A stretch of DNA of 64,000 nt. Source: Sepiola atlantica. Lineage: Eukaryota > Mollusca > Cephalopoda > Sepiida > Sepiolidae. The notes under the pieces are model-generated. The model ran no database searches, was not told where the DNA came from, and saw only the letters and a list, made by a program, of their open reading frames with translations. Positions 10,216 through 20,478 of this stretch are shown here, one piece after another; within the stretch, counting starts at the first letter, position 1, and the number at the start of each line of letters is the position of its first letter. The DNA lies in the NCBI GenBank assembly GCA_963556195.1, contig OY744519.1, positions 29,832,397 through 29,896,396 on the forward strand, given 5' to 3'. Both the position numbers and the translations under genes were made by a program.

Positions 10216-10850
10216 GTACCATCTTCATATCCGATTTAACATTCGTTTTACATGCTGGCATGCATTGGACGGCTTTAAGAAATTGACTTTCAAAGTAACC
10301 TATCTCTGACAGGTCTTTATTTATCTTTCTTTATCTCAGGTCCATTTTTATCATACCATTCCATATTTTCCTTGACCTTCCCCTTTGAACTGAACCCTCT
10401 ACTTCAACTGTTCTATATCTACTTACCTAAGAACTCTCATCCATTCTTTCAACATCGCCATACAATCGAAATCTACTCTTCTGCACACATCTACCTATAC
10501 TGTCCAGATTTAATCTTCCTCCGAGGTCAGCAGGTCTAAGCCTGTCTTTAAGACTCACATTACATATCCATCGTATGATTCTCATATCATTTCTCTCCAT
10601 GCAACGCATATCCTCAACCATCACTTGCCAGGTTTCACTTTCATACATTATCCCACTGTATACACATGCCTGATTGATTCTTCCTTTGGTCAACAATGGT
10701 AACGCTCTGCTGGTTAGTAATGGCAGAAATTCACTGAACTTATTCCATCCATGAACTTGCAATCACACTAGCACCTGCTCCACCCTGTGCTCCAATGGTA
10801 TCACCAAGGTAACAAAACTTCTTGACGACCTTAATAGCTTCACCATAATT
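10216..10850 (-). mobile_element. RTE fragment inserted in the 36-bp array
   Basis: The minus-strand translation contains YESETWQVMVEDMRCM, DMRIIRWICNVSLKDR, DLGGRLNLDSIGRCV and an RT C-terminus that frameshifts near 10430. The 3' tail is toward the left, with CATGCCAGCATGTAAAACG at about 10240. Array units lie on both sides (9849-10215 and 10854-10935), so the element inserted into the array. Confidence 0.75.
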
Positions 10851-10853
10851 GTA

Positions 10854-10935
10854 ACAGACCATAGAAAATTCTATTTCAAACATAAGCATGACAGATTGAC
10901 AAAAACGCTATTTCAAATTTAAGCATGACAGACCG
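10854..10935. repeat. Right-hand remainder of the 36-bp array
   Basis: Two to three diverged units (GACAGATTGACAAAAACG, CATGACAGACCGA) matching the 9849-10215 array. Confidence 0.7.
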
Positions 10936-11680
10936 ATCAGCAAACACAGCCTCTTTATAGATGTGTCCTAAGACTTTGATTTGTGCAATTTTGAAATATC
11001 TCTTTCGACCCAATGGAAGTGTAGGGTAATAAGGGAGAATGACACTAGTGGGTTATTTCCCTTTTAGCCAAAGAGACCCAGACTACTTGATGAGAGAGAA
11101 GGGTGTTCTCCATGTTAGACACGATTCCACGTGTTTGAATATGAAGGAACTCTGTCTTAGATTCGAAACCTACCATGTGTGGTAGAGCTCATTACGAATG
11201 GTGAGTAACAAGCCCTCTTATTGTATGTTCTTTTATGTTGTGTTGTAAGTCCACTTTACATTTGTCAATGTGCAAATAAATGTGCAAATAAATGTGTATA
11301 TTGCATTTCGTCGTATTTTCTCCTTATTCTGTGTGCCCCATAGCATTGAGTTTAGGATATATGTTTTCCCTTACCGAATGGTGAAGGTAACAAAAACATA
11401 TACCAACACAAGTGATCTGTAGCGCCACTGAAAAAGAGCTGTGGTAAAGTTGATGTTTGTGTCCTTTAAAAAAAAATGCAAGGCCATTGATGAAATAAAT
11501 CAATTTATTTATGATTAAGTTAAGACGTAGATAAAGATTATGTGTCATCCCCTCGCCTCCTCCCTCTCCTCCTTCTCCTCCTCCTCATAAGCCGCCGGTG
11601 TGAGATTTTATAGTTTGTTAGGCTTGACATGAAAAACGATGTGCACTTGTATTAACGATTATTTTTAATTGAAGCTATAA
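10936..11680. other. No recognisable gene
   Basis: A 14-bp duplication, GTGCAAATAAAT, lies near 11270-11293. A frame on the minus strand (11324-11548) has no recognisable product. Confidence 0.45.
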
Positions 11681-12105
11681 ATTTATTACTAGTGGAGATT
11701 TGGTATCTGTCTGTCTGAAACCGAACCTATACTATTACTTCTATTAATTGTACTATGGTACTATCTTTTAATGCTCAATTCAGTTTACTATATTATTTCA
11801 GACTAATGTACTATCTTTCAATAATCAATTAAGGGGGTGGGTAGTGCAGTATCTGTTTTGTTTTCCTGGTACCATTCTCCCAGGCATTACCTCTCCTTTT
11901 GTGTGTGTCTAGTGTAGTTTCTGTTTTTATGAGACTATCCTCCCAGGCATTACCTCCTCCTTTGGTGTGCAGTGTAGTATATGTTTGTTTGTCATGAGAC
12001 CATCCTCCCAGGCATTACCTCCACCTTTGGATAAGTAGTGTAGTATCTGTTCTGTTGTCACGATACTAACCTCTCTTTTTTTTTGGGGGGGGGGGTGTAG
12101 TGACA
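11681..12105 (+). repeat. Element with tandem U2-like blocks, copy 1
   Basis: A leader (GAGATTTGGTATCTGTCTG..GAAACCGAA..CTATACTATTACTT) is followed by about four units of 62-70 bp. Each has GTGTAGTATCTGTT(C/T)TG, then GTCATGAGAC.ATCCTCCCAGGCATTACCTCC. A homologous element with the same leader lies at 51033-51365. GTGTAGTATCTGTTCT matches the branch-site-recognition region of U2 snRNA, as in the U2-SINEs. No coding potential. Confidence 0.7.
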
Positions 12106-13039
12106 TACTTATTAGTTCATATAATATATTTTCTTTGTTCATTGAATCAATGCAAAAATGTATAATCTTTGAATATTAGAATGAATGTTTTACTTTATAA
12201 ATAGTTGCAAATACATTAGGAATATTTTATTCTTTCTTGGCACACAACAACCATATTTTGCATATATTATTGTATAAATGAATATGACACACGTATCGAA
12301 AAGAAGGATAAAAGGAAACAGTTTATTAACATTTAGTAACATTCAACGTTTACTTACAGTTTGCTGGCATTATATATATTAGTAATGCCGTCTAGACATT
12401 AAAGGCATGTTATAGAGTTGACATGAAGGCACATAAAAAGATCCCCAAATACCAAAACCTAGGAACCTCGATCCTAAATAAGAACTACAATGTTAAATAA
12501 CAATACAAAAATGCATGCGTTGTTACAGACGAATAAAAACGTATGAATGACCCGAAATGTAAACTTACTTACATAGTCTCAACTGTAATGATGTGCCACG
12601 AGGAGAAAAGGTTAAATATCGGTGGGTATCGTAGCTAGAATTAATGTTAGTTGAAATGCATTTGTGCGGGTGAAGTTATCTCATATGTGTAAACAGGCTG
12701 TAAACTAGACAAAGGGTTACGCATGGATTATGGTGGTGATCTTTTTAGGAAATGAGCTGTATCATGAGAATGGGAAGCGCTGAGACTTGACCGGATGTTA
12801 TGTCAGACGAATGTTTGAGAGAGTGGTGGTTTGCAATCAAGAGTTCGGATGGAAGCAACCGAGCTTGTAAGACGTGTTTTAAATCTAATCAAATCAAATT
12901 TATTGGCACACAAAAAAAAGAAATAGCAAATTTATTGGAAAAAAATATCAAAGTGCAACAAGCCATGGAAATGGACAGTTAGAAGATGTATACATCTAAA
13001 CAGCGTCTGAATGTTTTGTTCGAGGCGACCTCAATCCTG
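12106..13039. other. No recognisable gene
   Basis: AT-rich sequence with small frames only. AATCAAATCAAATTTATTGG near 12890 is low complexity. Nothing supports a gene. Confidence 0.45.
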
Positions 13040-13770
13040 GATACAAGAGACATCATTACCACCTCTGATAGGCTTCCCCACGAAGCATAAACACAGACAG
13101 GGAATGCTGCCCCTCCTCAAATGAGACAAAAACGACCATGGTATATATTCCGCTGGGTTCCGTGAAAAGCACAACTGGGATCCAGGGTGAAAAGCCCCCG
13201 AAAGGTACATCCAAATTCTAGTTGATATTTTGTGTTAGAAACGTGTCCTCATGCATCCCCCGCTGCTCAAGTATGGGGTAATTACCCAAAGATCAGTGAC
13301 TACGATGTATCCAGCGCTGCCTTGAACTGTTTGGTCGCCGGTAGGCTGACCACAGATTCTGGCAGCCTGTTCCACGGTACAGTGACGCAAACCAGAAAAA
13401 CACGCCTTCCAACGATTTAGCCGCCAATGCGGAAGTTTCTAGGGAATATCAAATTCACATGCGGTCGAGTAAGATGACATACAGCACCTGGTATTCCGAA
13501 ATGGTCACCCATCTGATACTGACCAGACTCAATATGATAGACATTATTCCCACCTCTGGTAGGCTGCAGACACGCAGACAAAGAATGCTGCCCCTCCTCC
13601 AATGAGACGAAAGCGACCTTCATACATCTTCCACTGGGTTTTGTGGAGACCACGATCTAACTCAGGAGTGACCCCCCCCCCCTCCGAAAGGTACATTCAA
13701 ATTCTGGTTGATGTTTTACGCCAGAAACGCACCCGCATGCATCCTCCACTGCTCAAATGAGGGGTAATGA
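13040..13770. repeat. Imperfect direct duplication, about 490-bp period
   Basis: Blocks at 13047-13290 recur at 13539-13770: ACCACCTCTG.TAGGCT, AATGCTGCCCCTCCTC, CGAAAGGTACAT.CAAATTCT and a CATGCATCC..CTGCTCAA block. The translations of the duplicated part are not recognisable. Confidence 0.65.
13310..13500 (-). pseudogene. CR1/jockey-like RT C-terminal remnant
   Basis: On the minus strand, RRVFLVCVTVPWNRLPESVV followed by ATKQFKAALD resembles the final motifs of many LINE reverse transcriptases (..VWNSLP..V..F K..LD). It matches neither LINE-A nor LINE-B closely. Frameshifted and short. Confidence 0.5.
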
Positions 13771-14250
13771 TTTAAGATGTTCTGACCAGTGTTAACATGA
13801 ATTAAGCCATATGCTTATAAAATAAGTCTCTCTCTCTCTCTCTCTGTCATCACCCTCTCTTTTTTACTTGCAGCACTAGACGATCAACGGCTGACATAAA
13901 AAAATTCTCTTCTTAAAAAGAAAAGATCCACTATTGAATTAATTAATCATAAATAATGTTATAAACGTGAGAGAACTTTGATTGCAGCTAACGAAATATC
14001 CTCGGTCTTGGAAGACCCGGCAACAGTATGCATAGACACTGGGACACCGACTAGAAAACAAGGTATGCTTTTTAAGTATGATTCGAACTGTTAAATTATA
14101 AGCAATGGGCTACAGTCAAGGCCATACCTATAACAGGCCAAGAGATCTAACATTTGGGGTCTTTTGCTAAAGGCAAGATTGCCAGTCAGTCTCAGATATC
14201 TAAAAATTTGGTTTATACTTGCTTTTCGAAAAGAAAACCTTAATAAAGGC
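13771..14250. other. No recognisable gene; short (CT)n
   Basis: (CT)n at 13825-13845. Otherwise unremarkable AT-rich DNA. Confidence 0.5.
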
Positions 14251-14481
14251 TGTCAATGTGAAAATAAAATTTTAAAGATTATGACATGAAACTTTTACAA
14301 AAAATTGTAAGCCTTAAATTTTAGATATTTTCTAGAATAAAAATCATGTAATGGATTTTGATCAAAAGTGGAATAAGGATTCTAGACATAAGGTTTAGTA
14401 TCATTATATCCTGATTTTAATCTTTGTAATGAGACATAAAAGTGGTGCAAAACTGAGACGGGTATTTATCTAGTAAAAATA
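14250..14481 (+). mobile_element. Helitron-like family H2, copy 2
   Basis: AGATATTTTCTAGAATAAAA, GGATTTTGATCAAAA, TTCTAGACATAAGGTTTAGTA and GACATAAAAGTGGTGCAAAACTG match the inverse of 41020-41200. It ends GACGGGTATTTATCTAGT, so a CTAGT terminus is present, but half of the terminal hairpin is deleted. No transposase or helicase coding. Confidence 0.5.
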
Positions 14482-14554
14482 TATAAATTTATTTACAAAC
14501 ATCAGAAGATAATAGTATAGAGACCATAACAGTTTGCATTTGTGATGGAGTTCC

Positions 14555-14750
14555 TATTTATTTCCTTCCCCACGAGGACAGAGTTAGACTAAAGATCGAT
14601 TTTTTAATGTGGAGAAAATCCAGCTCCCCCAAAAGGGGCACTCTGAATAGGAACAAAAACTTAAATTGCCTCAATCTAGAAGGAGTTCTCCTTCAATGAC
14701 CGAGGTCAGAAAAGACTAAGTGCAACATCAGAACAGATACTACACGTTGC
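14555..14750 (-). mobile_element. U2-headed SINE, minus orientation
   Basis: The minus strand runs from TGTAGTATCTGTTCTGATG (U2-like block at about 14725-14748) through TCCTTCTAGATTGAGG and a body, to a tail with TAACTCTGTCCTCGTGGGG. Same family as 4975-5180. Confidence 0.68.
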
Positions 14751-14755
14751 ATTAT

Positions 14756-15490
14756 TTATTTGCAGAAAATATTTTTAAAATTACATTTAAAATAAATTAC
14801 ACACAAGGCCATCACAATTGTGGAGAAAATGGGTGATGTTGGTCATCCTTGGTCTATAGTGATCAAAATGTCTATCCTACTCTTAACTAGAATCATCTCA
14901 GTCATCACAATACCACATTTACACTAGGGGCCGTCCTACTTAAGATGTCCCCAAATTGATTGGAAATTTTATTGTTCATAATATACATATATACAAATAT
15001 TTCATTGGAATAAAACGGGGAGTGGGGAAAAACAAAAAAAAACATAAATATGGTTAGTAAGACTCTCTCAACCCTTTCTAAATAATAGACCGCCCACTGT
15101 TTTCCGGTTTGTTCAGAACCTAAAACAATCAGGGCAATCTCTAAATGGGAGTGGGATCGAAGTGGGAGAAAAAATAAAACGGTATGGGGGGAGTTTAGAG
15201 AGTGGGTGGTGTCCTTCCAAGATAAATACAATTTGGAAGAGGCCAAGGACAAAAGATTGAAAGTGGGGAGTGGGCATCTTGGAGGATTTCTATTACTAGT
15301 GGGGAGTAGTAATTCATTCACTCGACTAGCTAAAAGGCTTCTTCTTCTTCTTTTGTGTGAATCAGATGATTCTGGTGTTGGCATTAGTTTCCCCAATGTT
15401 TTTCTAGTTAGAAATCTTTCTGGAAAGATATCGGGTACTTACGGGAAGGACCACGAGAAGGTTGCCGACATCCCTAAGTGAAAGTGGTAC
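14756..15490. other. Unassigned DNA
   Basis: The minus strand has a 163-codon open frame at 14905-15396, serine/leucine-rich at the start and phenylalanine-rich at the end. It has no recognisable domain and no convincing exon borders. I do not call it a gene. Confidence 0.35.
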
Positions 15491-15700
15491 TGTGGATTCG
15501 AACTTGGAACACCCAGGTCTTCAGTCCTTGTCGATATCCACTTAACCACCGTCACCTCCCAAAGCTAAGAGGTTAAACTTACCCAAAGGACTGGGGTTGG
15601 ACAGGACCAGGAACTGTGTATGCCATGCTCAGGTAGGGAACACATACTCATACTTGACCCCTTTTCGTTGCTCCTAGCCAAAAGGCCAAGAAGTGAGGGA
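15491..15700 (-). mobile_element. Chimeric SINE: U2-like head and tRNA-like body
   Basis: Reading minus, CTTCTTGGCCTTTTGGCTAG (15674-15693) closely matches U2 snRNA nucleotides 5-24. About 110 bases further on, TGGTTAAGTGGATATC (box A-like) and CAAGTTCGAATCC (box B) lie 35 bases apart, as in a tRNA-Leu/Ser-like region (15495-15555). Having both Pol III-type tRNA sequence and a U2-like head in one unit is unusual. It could also be two adjacent insertions. Confidence 0.55.
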
Positions 15701-15904
15701 CAAAGTTGAGTTCAAAATGTTTATTTGAAATAAACTCAACAAGTGGCAGGCTCCTGCTAACTGTGTAAGTATGAACAGTTCAACTTGTGTATATTCCCCT
15801 CTCACGAGCTATTGTAAGTAGATGCTATTTGACATGAGGAGTGTGTCTGTGTTGTTCAAATTTCTAAATGTTGTTGTATGTTATCGCGGTGACAAGTTAC
15901 TTAA

Positions 15905-16492
15905 GACTGGACTTGAAGGAGTTTGCAAACGCTTGGGTAGTGTCTTCTTTATACATGTTCTTATACAAGCAGATGCGATGAAACAAAGAAATAAAACGGA
16001 AACAATACTTGGAAAGGCATTTATTTGTCCCAAACCCAAAAGGGGTGGCTCTAGTTAGATTGTGCCTGTAAAAATGCATGTATAGTTACATTGTTACATA
16101 CCTACATGCTAATATGTACTAGCTAATACACCAAACTATCTAACCTATCAACTCTAATATTAACATTAGCACAGAACTCACATCTCTATTTCGGAAAATA
16201 CCTATCATCATTAACCTTGATTGGCAAACAGTTAACGAGAATGGATACTCTGAAATCAATACATATCATAGATATGCTTGAAATACACATATTAGAAGCA
16301 TGTGCACCGTTCGGGTTCATAGAGGTAAAGAAACTGGCAAACGCTTGGGAAGCGTCACTCTATACATGTTCTTATACGATACAATGAAACAAAGACAAAA
16401 AAACGGAGGCAATAATGTTTGGAAAAGCATTTATTTGTGTCGCAAACCCGAAAGGGTTCGTTTAGGTTACATTGTGTCTGTAATAATGCGTC
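15905..16492. repeat. Direct repeat pair (15905-16077 and 16326-16492)
   Basis: Both copies contain GCAAACGCTTGGG, TATACATGTTCTTATAC, GATGAAACAAAGA, GGAAA.GCATTTATTTGT and AAACCC.AAAGGG, with about 80% identity. A weaker third piece with ATGTTCTTATG.GATGAAA lies near 16655. Origin unknown. Confidence 0.7.
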
Positions 16493-17029
16493 CATAGTTC
16501 CAATAAAGTACAAAAAGGATGTGTGTGGAAGTTGGGAAGAAAATGTCTTAGATACATTGAATTCTTATGCATGCGCTTTGTACACGTGTTCTCATGCCAA
16601 GCGAAGCAGAAAGAAAGAAGAGAGAGAAAGAGAGATTTATGCATGTGTTATGAGCACATGTTCTTATGTGATGAAAAGCAGGAAGAAAGAAAGAGAATTT
16701 CCGTGCGCATACTTTTTATATCAACCAATTTTAGCACCACCTTCCATCAGGAAAAGGGAGATAATTAGGCCTGAAACGCCCTCTGGTGAATGTATGTGTA
16801 AATGAGTGTAGAAAGATGTTACAGATGGAAAAGAAGATATATTTATTTCTTATATAGTGTGAGAAAAGGCTCCCAGCGGCTTAGTGCCAAATATTTAACA
16901 GAATCTTGTTATGCTTTTGGTAGAAATAATTTTAGCTCCTCTCATTGGCTGAAAAATAGATATTCTCTTTTATTTTATTTTTATCTGAATTCGAGTGCGA
17001 TTTTGTACAAAATATACAACACTTTTTTT
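16493..17029. other. No recognisable gene
   Basis: Includes an A/G-rich (GAAA)n stretch near 16605-16640. A 128-codon frame crossing 16419-16805 has no domain. Confidence 0.45.
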
Positions 17030-17220
17030 TGTATTATTCGGATTATTCGGAATACTGTTCTCATCTTGAGTTTTTATTTTCACAACGTTTCGGCCGATGT
17101 AACCTCCGACCTTCTTCAGGTGTATCTTGTCGAACTCTGGAATCTTTTTGTCAAACTTTTGGGAATTTTTTTGTCTGTATGGAATTTCGAACGGAACACT
17201 TTATTTAATCCATGGGGGTA
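17030..17220 (-). mobile_element. Penelope-like gamma fragment, left arm
   Basis: Minus-strand copy of the gamma element: CAGAGTTCGACAAGATACAC, then the CTGAAGA (17113-17119) .. GAAAC (17087-17091) core, then GTTGTGAAAAT and CAAGATGAGAACAG. Faces the plus-strand copy at 17320-17470, forming a head-to-head inverted pair with about 200 bp between the cores. Confidence 0.6.
17075..17130 (-). ncRNA. Hammerhead-like motif, gamma family
   Basis: Core CTGAAGA (17113-17119), stem II with GGTC..GGCC pairing, GAAAC (17087-17091) directly followed by GTTGTG. CAC before the core can pair with GTG after GTT, giving a short stem I if cleavage is after GTT. Stem III would be almost absent, as reported for dimer-forming Penelope hammerheads. 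Activity is inference. Confidence 0.45.
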
Positions 17221-17319
17221 ACATGCTCTCATTCTGTCAGCCATCATCGGGTAGAAGTCTTAAGTAATTTGCAATTGTATTCTTCGTATCGCCTGCACTG
17301 AGTGAGTGATATGAAGAAT

Positions 17320-17470
17320 ACGCCGTACAGATTCCCGAGTTCGACAGAAAGATTCCCGAATTCGAGAAGATACACCTGAAGACGGTCGGAGGTTACATCA
17401 GCCGAAACGTTGTGAGAATAACGCTCAAGATGAGAACAGTAGTCCGAATAATACAAATAATACAAATTAT
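17320..17470 (+). mobile_element. Penelope-like gamma fragment, right arm
   Basis: GAGTTCGACAGAAAGATTCC is reiterated in the upstream part (TTCGA..TTCCCGA). Then come ACAC, the hammerhead-like core and AACGCTCAAGATGAGAAC. Same order as the minus-strand arm at 17030-17220. Confidence 0.6.
17370..17425 (+). ncRNA. Hammerhead-like motif, gamma family
   Basis: CTGAAGA (17376-17382), stem II CGGTCGG..CAGCC, GAAAC (17404-17408), GTTGTGAG. One base change from the 17.1 kb copy (GGCC to AGCC) weakens stem II. Confidence 0.45.
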
Positions 17471-17935
17471 TAACCCTTTTTCTTTGTTAACTTTTCTTAT
17501 AGGTCATTATTAAAAACCAGAGTACAAAATCGACTTTGAAATCTAAAGGGTGATCTCTTCTCTTCCTAACAACTTCTTTCTCACAGAAAAGACGTTGCTA
17601 GTCTCTCTCTACTCTATCGTTATTTGCATGGCAAGTGCTCGACTGAGCTTCAATCTGTGGTCCCTCCTTGTAAGACATTTGCAGCAAGAATTCGTTTTGC
17701 TACCACATTGCTTCACGTTTTGCTTCCCTGCTATGTGCAACATGGTCGTCTTCGAATCCAATGTCAACAAATTCTTGCAAAAAAAACGCGCCACAAGTAA
17801 TAATCAGTTCAATCAATGTTGGTACTCCCATAGTGTTCCTCATCTTTCGGCTGGCAATCATTCTCGTCTCATTTACCCTTATCCCCGAGTGGCTTTTGGC
17901 CTTGACAAGTTGTGACCCAATAGTAATAAAAAAAA
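17471..17935 (+). mobile_element. LINE-B 3' portion, degraded
   Basis: Contains remnants of the LINE-B C-terminus: FLTEKTLLVSLYSIV, MVVFESNVNKFL and the 3' tail CTTATCCCCGAGTGGC..GACAAGTTGTGACC. Several frameshifts and internal deletions relative to 29580-30340. Confidence 0.7.
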
Positions 17936-18338
17936 TCCCCTAAAAACTCATATTTAAGTAGTGACAGGATTTTTTTGTTTTGTTACATATGAAATCTGCA
18001 CAAAATATTACGTGTAAGGAATGTCAAGGTTAGTCAAGACTGAGAGAAGATTACCAGAGAGTAGTTTCGAACAGATAATATCAACCAGATAATGTTATGT
18101 TAAATGTTGCAGTTTACTCCCCCCCTCCCCTCTCTCCCTAGTTAAGTGTTATCCTGTCTGATACTTTCCTGTTATGTTGAAGAACTCTAGAATTATCTCC
18201 CTTACCTGCTAGGAAAGACCGCCATATTTGATTATGTAATTACAAAATCTATGCGTGAATTTGATAGTTATTACAAGTTATAAAATTGTATTTAATCCTT
18301 TTAAACTTTTTCAGGATCAGGCAAAAATATTCCTTTAG

Positions 18339-18548
18339 GGTCACTTATCTTTATTGGGAAAAGTCTGGGGTTGCTTATGTTAATCTGAAAAGGTCTAGGT
18401 TCACTTATCTTTATCTGGAAGAGTCTAGGATTGCTTATCTTTTCCTGGAAAAGTCTGAGGTCACTTATCGTTACATGGAAAAGTCTAGGGTCATTTATCT
18501 TGATCTGGAAAAGTCTAGGGTTTCTTATTTTTATTTGTAAAAGCCTGA
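18339..18548. repeat. Tandem array, exact 30-bp period, seven copies
   Basis: Unit GGTCACTTATCTTTATCTGG plus AAAAGTCTAG. Copies begin at 18339, 18369, 18399, 18429, 18459, 18489 and 18519 with 70-90% identity. Because 30 is a multiple of three and the unit lacks stops in two frames, both strands stay open (10-residue repeats such as YLYLEKSRVT on plus and LFQIKISDPR on minus). No sign that either is translated. Confidence 0.92.
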
Positions 18549-18661
18549 TCCATAACAAAATTAAGAAGCATTAAATAACCCAAAAATTGGTTGACTTTGT
18601 ACTCAACACTCCAATGAGATAGAGAAATTTGTTACTGGATATATCGAGTTGAGGTATTTAT

Positions 18662-18965
18662 CTGCCTCCCACTGCGGAAATATGTGGCACAAGGCTGGAA
18701 GGTGGAAAGACTAGGCCTCACTTCTTGGCCTTTTGGCTAAGAGGTGGTGCATTCCAGCCTTTTAAAGATTGGCTGAGCATTCTCCAGTGAGTGCACCTCA
18801 GGCAGTTAGTTATAAACCAACTCCTTCCCAAAGTGAGAAGACAAGGCCTGGGAGAGTGGATCTTCTAAATCTGAACAGAACAAATACCACTGCCGTCACA
18901 ATGGCCCAATCTCTGCCGGACAGATTGTTGATGACACATTCTCGACTGGTATGATTGGCGTGAAA
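18662..18965. mobile_element. SINE-like element with embedded U2-like head
   Basis: CTTCTTGGCCTTTTGGCTAA (18721-18740) is a close match to U2 snRNA 5' sequence on plus. The flanking blocks (CCTCAGGCAGTTAG, AAACCAACTCC, GGCCTGGGAGAGTGGATC) match the 34.0-kb element (33990-34060) in plus orientation, whose own U2-like part is on the minus strand. The piece is therefore rearranged or compound. Confidence 0.5.
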
Positions 18966-19257
18966 ATGGCGCCGGATTACTTTGCCTTTAAAGAACCAAC
19001 TTTTATCTACACACTGTGCGATTAGTTCAAAAGATATAATCCAGCTTTCATTGGTGGCCTATTGGTTTTAAGGGACAGTTTTCAAGAGAGCGTATCGTGA
19101 CTTTTTGATTTTTCTATAAAATGACGTATCAGAGATATAAGTTTTCTACTAATTAGTTAATATCCAGTTTTTTAGGGGTTTTTTGGGGGGGAGGGCAGGA
19201 AAAAAAAACCTCATTTCTGCCAACATCGCCTTCGCTTTTCTTTGGTTTGCATCATGT

Positions 19258-20140
19258 GGGCAAAATCGACGCGCACATATCTGAGGCAATGGCTGAATCC
19301 TTAGAAAATGTCCTCCAATCTGTAGTGGATTGGGGTCAAAAATAGATGGTAACTTTTAATGCCTCAAAGCTACTTTCCTTCAATAACTACAAGAAACCTC
19401 TTCAACCACCGATTGTCATGGCAAATAACACCCTACCTGAGAGTTCATCATTTAAACTCTCTGGCCTAACTTTCACAGATAACATGAATTGGAACAAATA
19501 CATGGAAGACATTGCCAGGGCTGCTGCAAAGAAGGTGGGCTCCCTCTACCGTGCTAGTAAACTTCTCACACCTGACATTATCCTATATCTCCACAAAGCC
19601 ACCATCCGCCCATGCATGGAGTATTGTTGCCACATCTGTGTTGGTGCATCATCCACTAGTCTCTCCCTCTTAGACAAAGTCCAAAAAAGAGTCGCCAACT
19701 TAATAGGTCCCTTACTATCCACCGAAGCTCCAACCCCTGTCCCATCGCCGCAATGTTGCTTCTTTGTGCCTGTTTTACAAGTATTTCAATGGATTGTGCT
19801 GTGATGAACTTGCCACTCTGGTGCCCCCACAACATAAATTCACTAGACCAACCCGACAATCTGCCAAATCCCATCCATTCACTGTGGAGGTCCCCAGATG
19901 CCGAAGAGCTTTCTACTCCAAAAGCTTCTTTCCTCGTGCTGCCGGACTCTGGAACTCCTTCCCTGTTTTCCTGACGGTACTGACATGCAAAAATTTAAAA
20001 CTAATGTAAACAGACATCTCACTGCGCAACTCTCAATTTAGGTTGACCCCCCCCCCCCCCCAACTGTTATCCTTTTTTTTCAGTAGCCCCTTAAGTCTAC
20101 AGTGGCGGCCTGCCTTGTTTGGGGTGAACTATGTTAAAAA
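19258..20140 (+). mobile_element. LINE-A (jockey/CR1-like) 3' end
   Basis: The open frame from 19346 gives NASKLLSFNNYKKPLQ, LSGLTFTDNMNWNKY, DIARAAAKKVGSLYRA, ILYLHKATIRPCMEYCCH and LLDKVQKRVANLIG. It then shifts frame for YFNGLCCDELATLVP, FFPRAAGLWNS and MQKFKTNVNRH. These are the thumb and C-terminal motifs of a non-LTR reverse transcriptase. The tail contains a poly-C run, AGTAGCCCCTTAAGTCTAC, TTGTTTGGGGTGAACTATG and poly-A. Frameshifted, 5'-truncated copy. Confidence 0.85.
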
Positions 20141-20329
20141 AAAGAAAATTGGATGAAACCTGTTGTTTTTTCTTTTCTCTTTGCCTGTGTTTCCTTTCTT
20201 TAAAACTAAAAAAGAAAATCAATTTTGTGAAAGGTGAGTAGTTATACGTCGTTAGGACTTACAAACGATTTTCAATGTTTTCTTAAAAACGAATGTAGAC
20301 AGTGGGGGTAGAAGGAAGAAGTTAGATCG

Positions 20330-20478
20330 CTTTAACTGTTTTATTAAAGAAAGCAAGACCTGGGAGCGGGGAATTCCTAGAGCTGAACACAACAAATACC
20401 ACAGCACGACAGGAAAAAAGGCCACTGCCGTCATAATGGCCGCCCAGTCTCTGTCGAACCGATTGTCAAGGACAGATC
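20330..20478. repeat. Fragment of the compound SINE (18.8-kb type)
   Basis: ACCTGGGAGCGGGGAATTCC, AACACAACAAATACCAC, CCACTGCCGTCATAATGGCC and GTCGAACCGATTGT parallel 18845-18945. It leads straight into the 77-bp array, whose first unit starts with the same CTTGACTGGTATGATTGG that follows at 18941. Confidence 0.55.

Noticed and set aside
14905..15396. 163-codon minus-strand frame
   Set aside because: No domain, no exon signals, and composition changes abruptly from basic/Ser-rich to Phe-rich, as expected for a chance frame.
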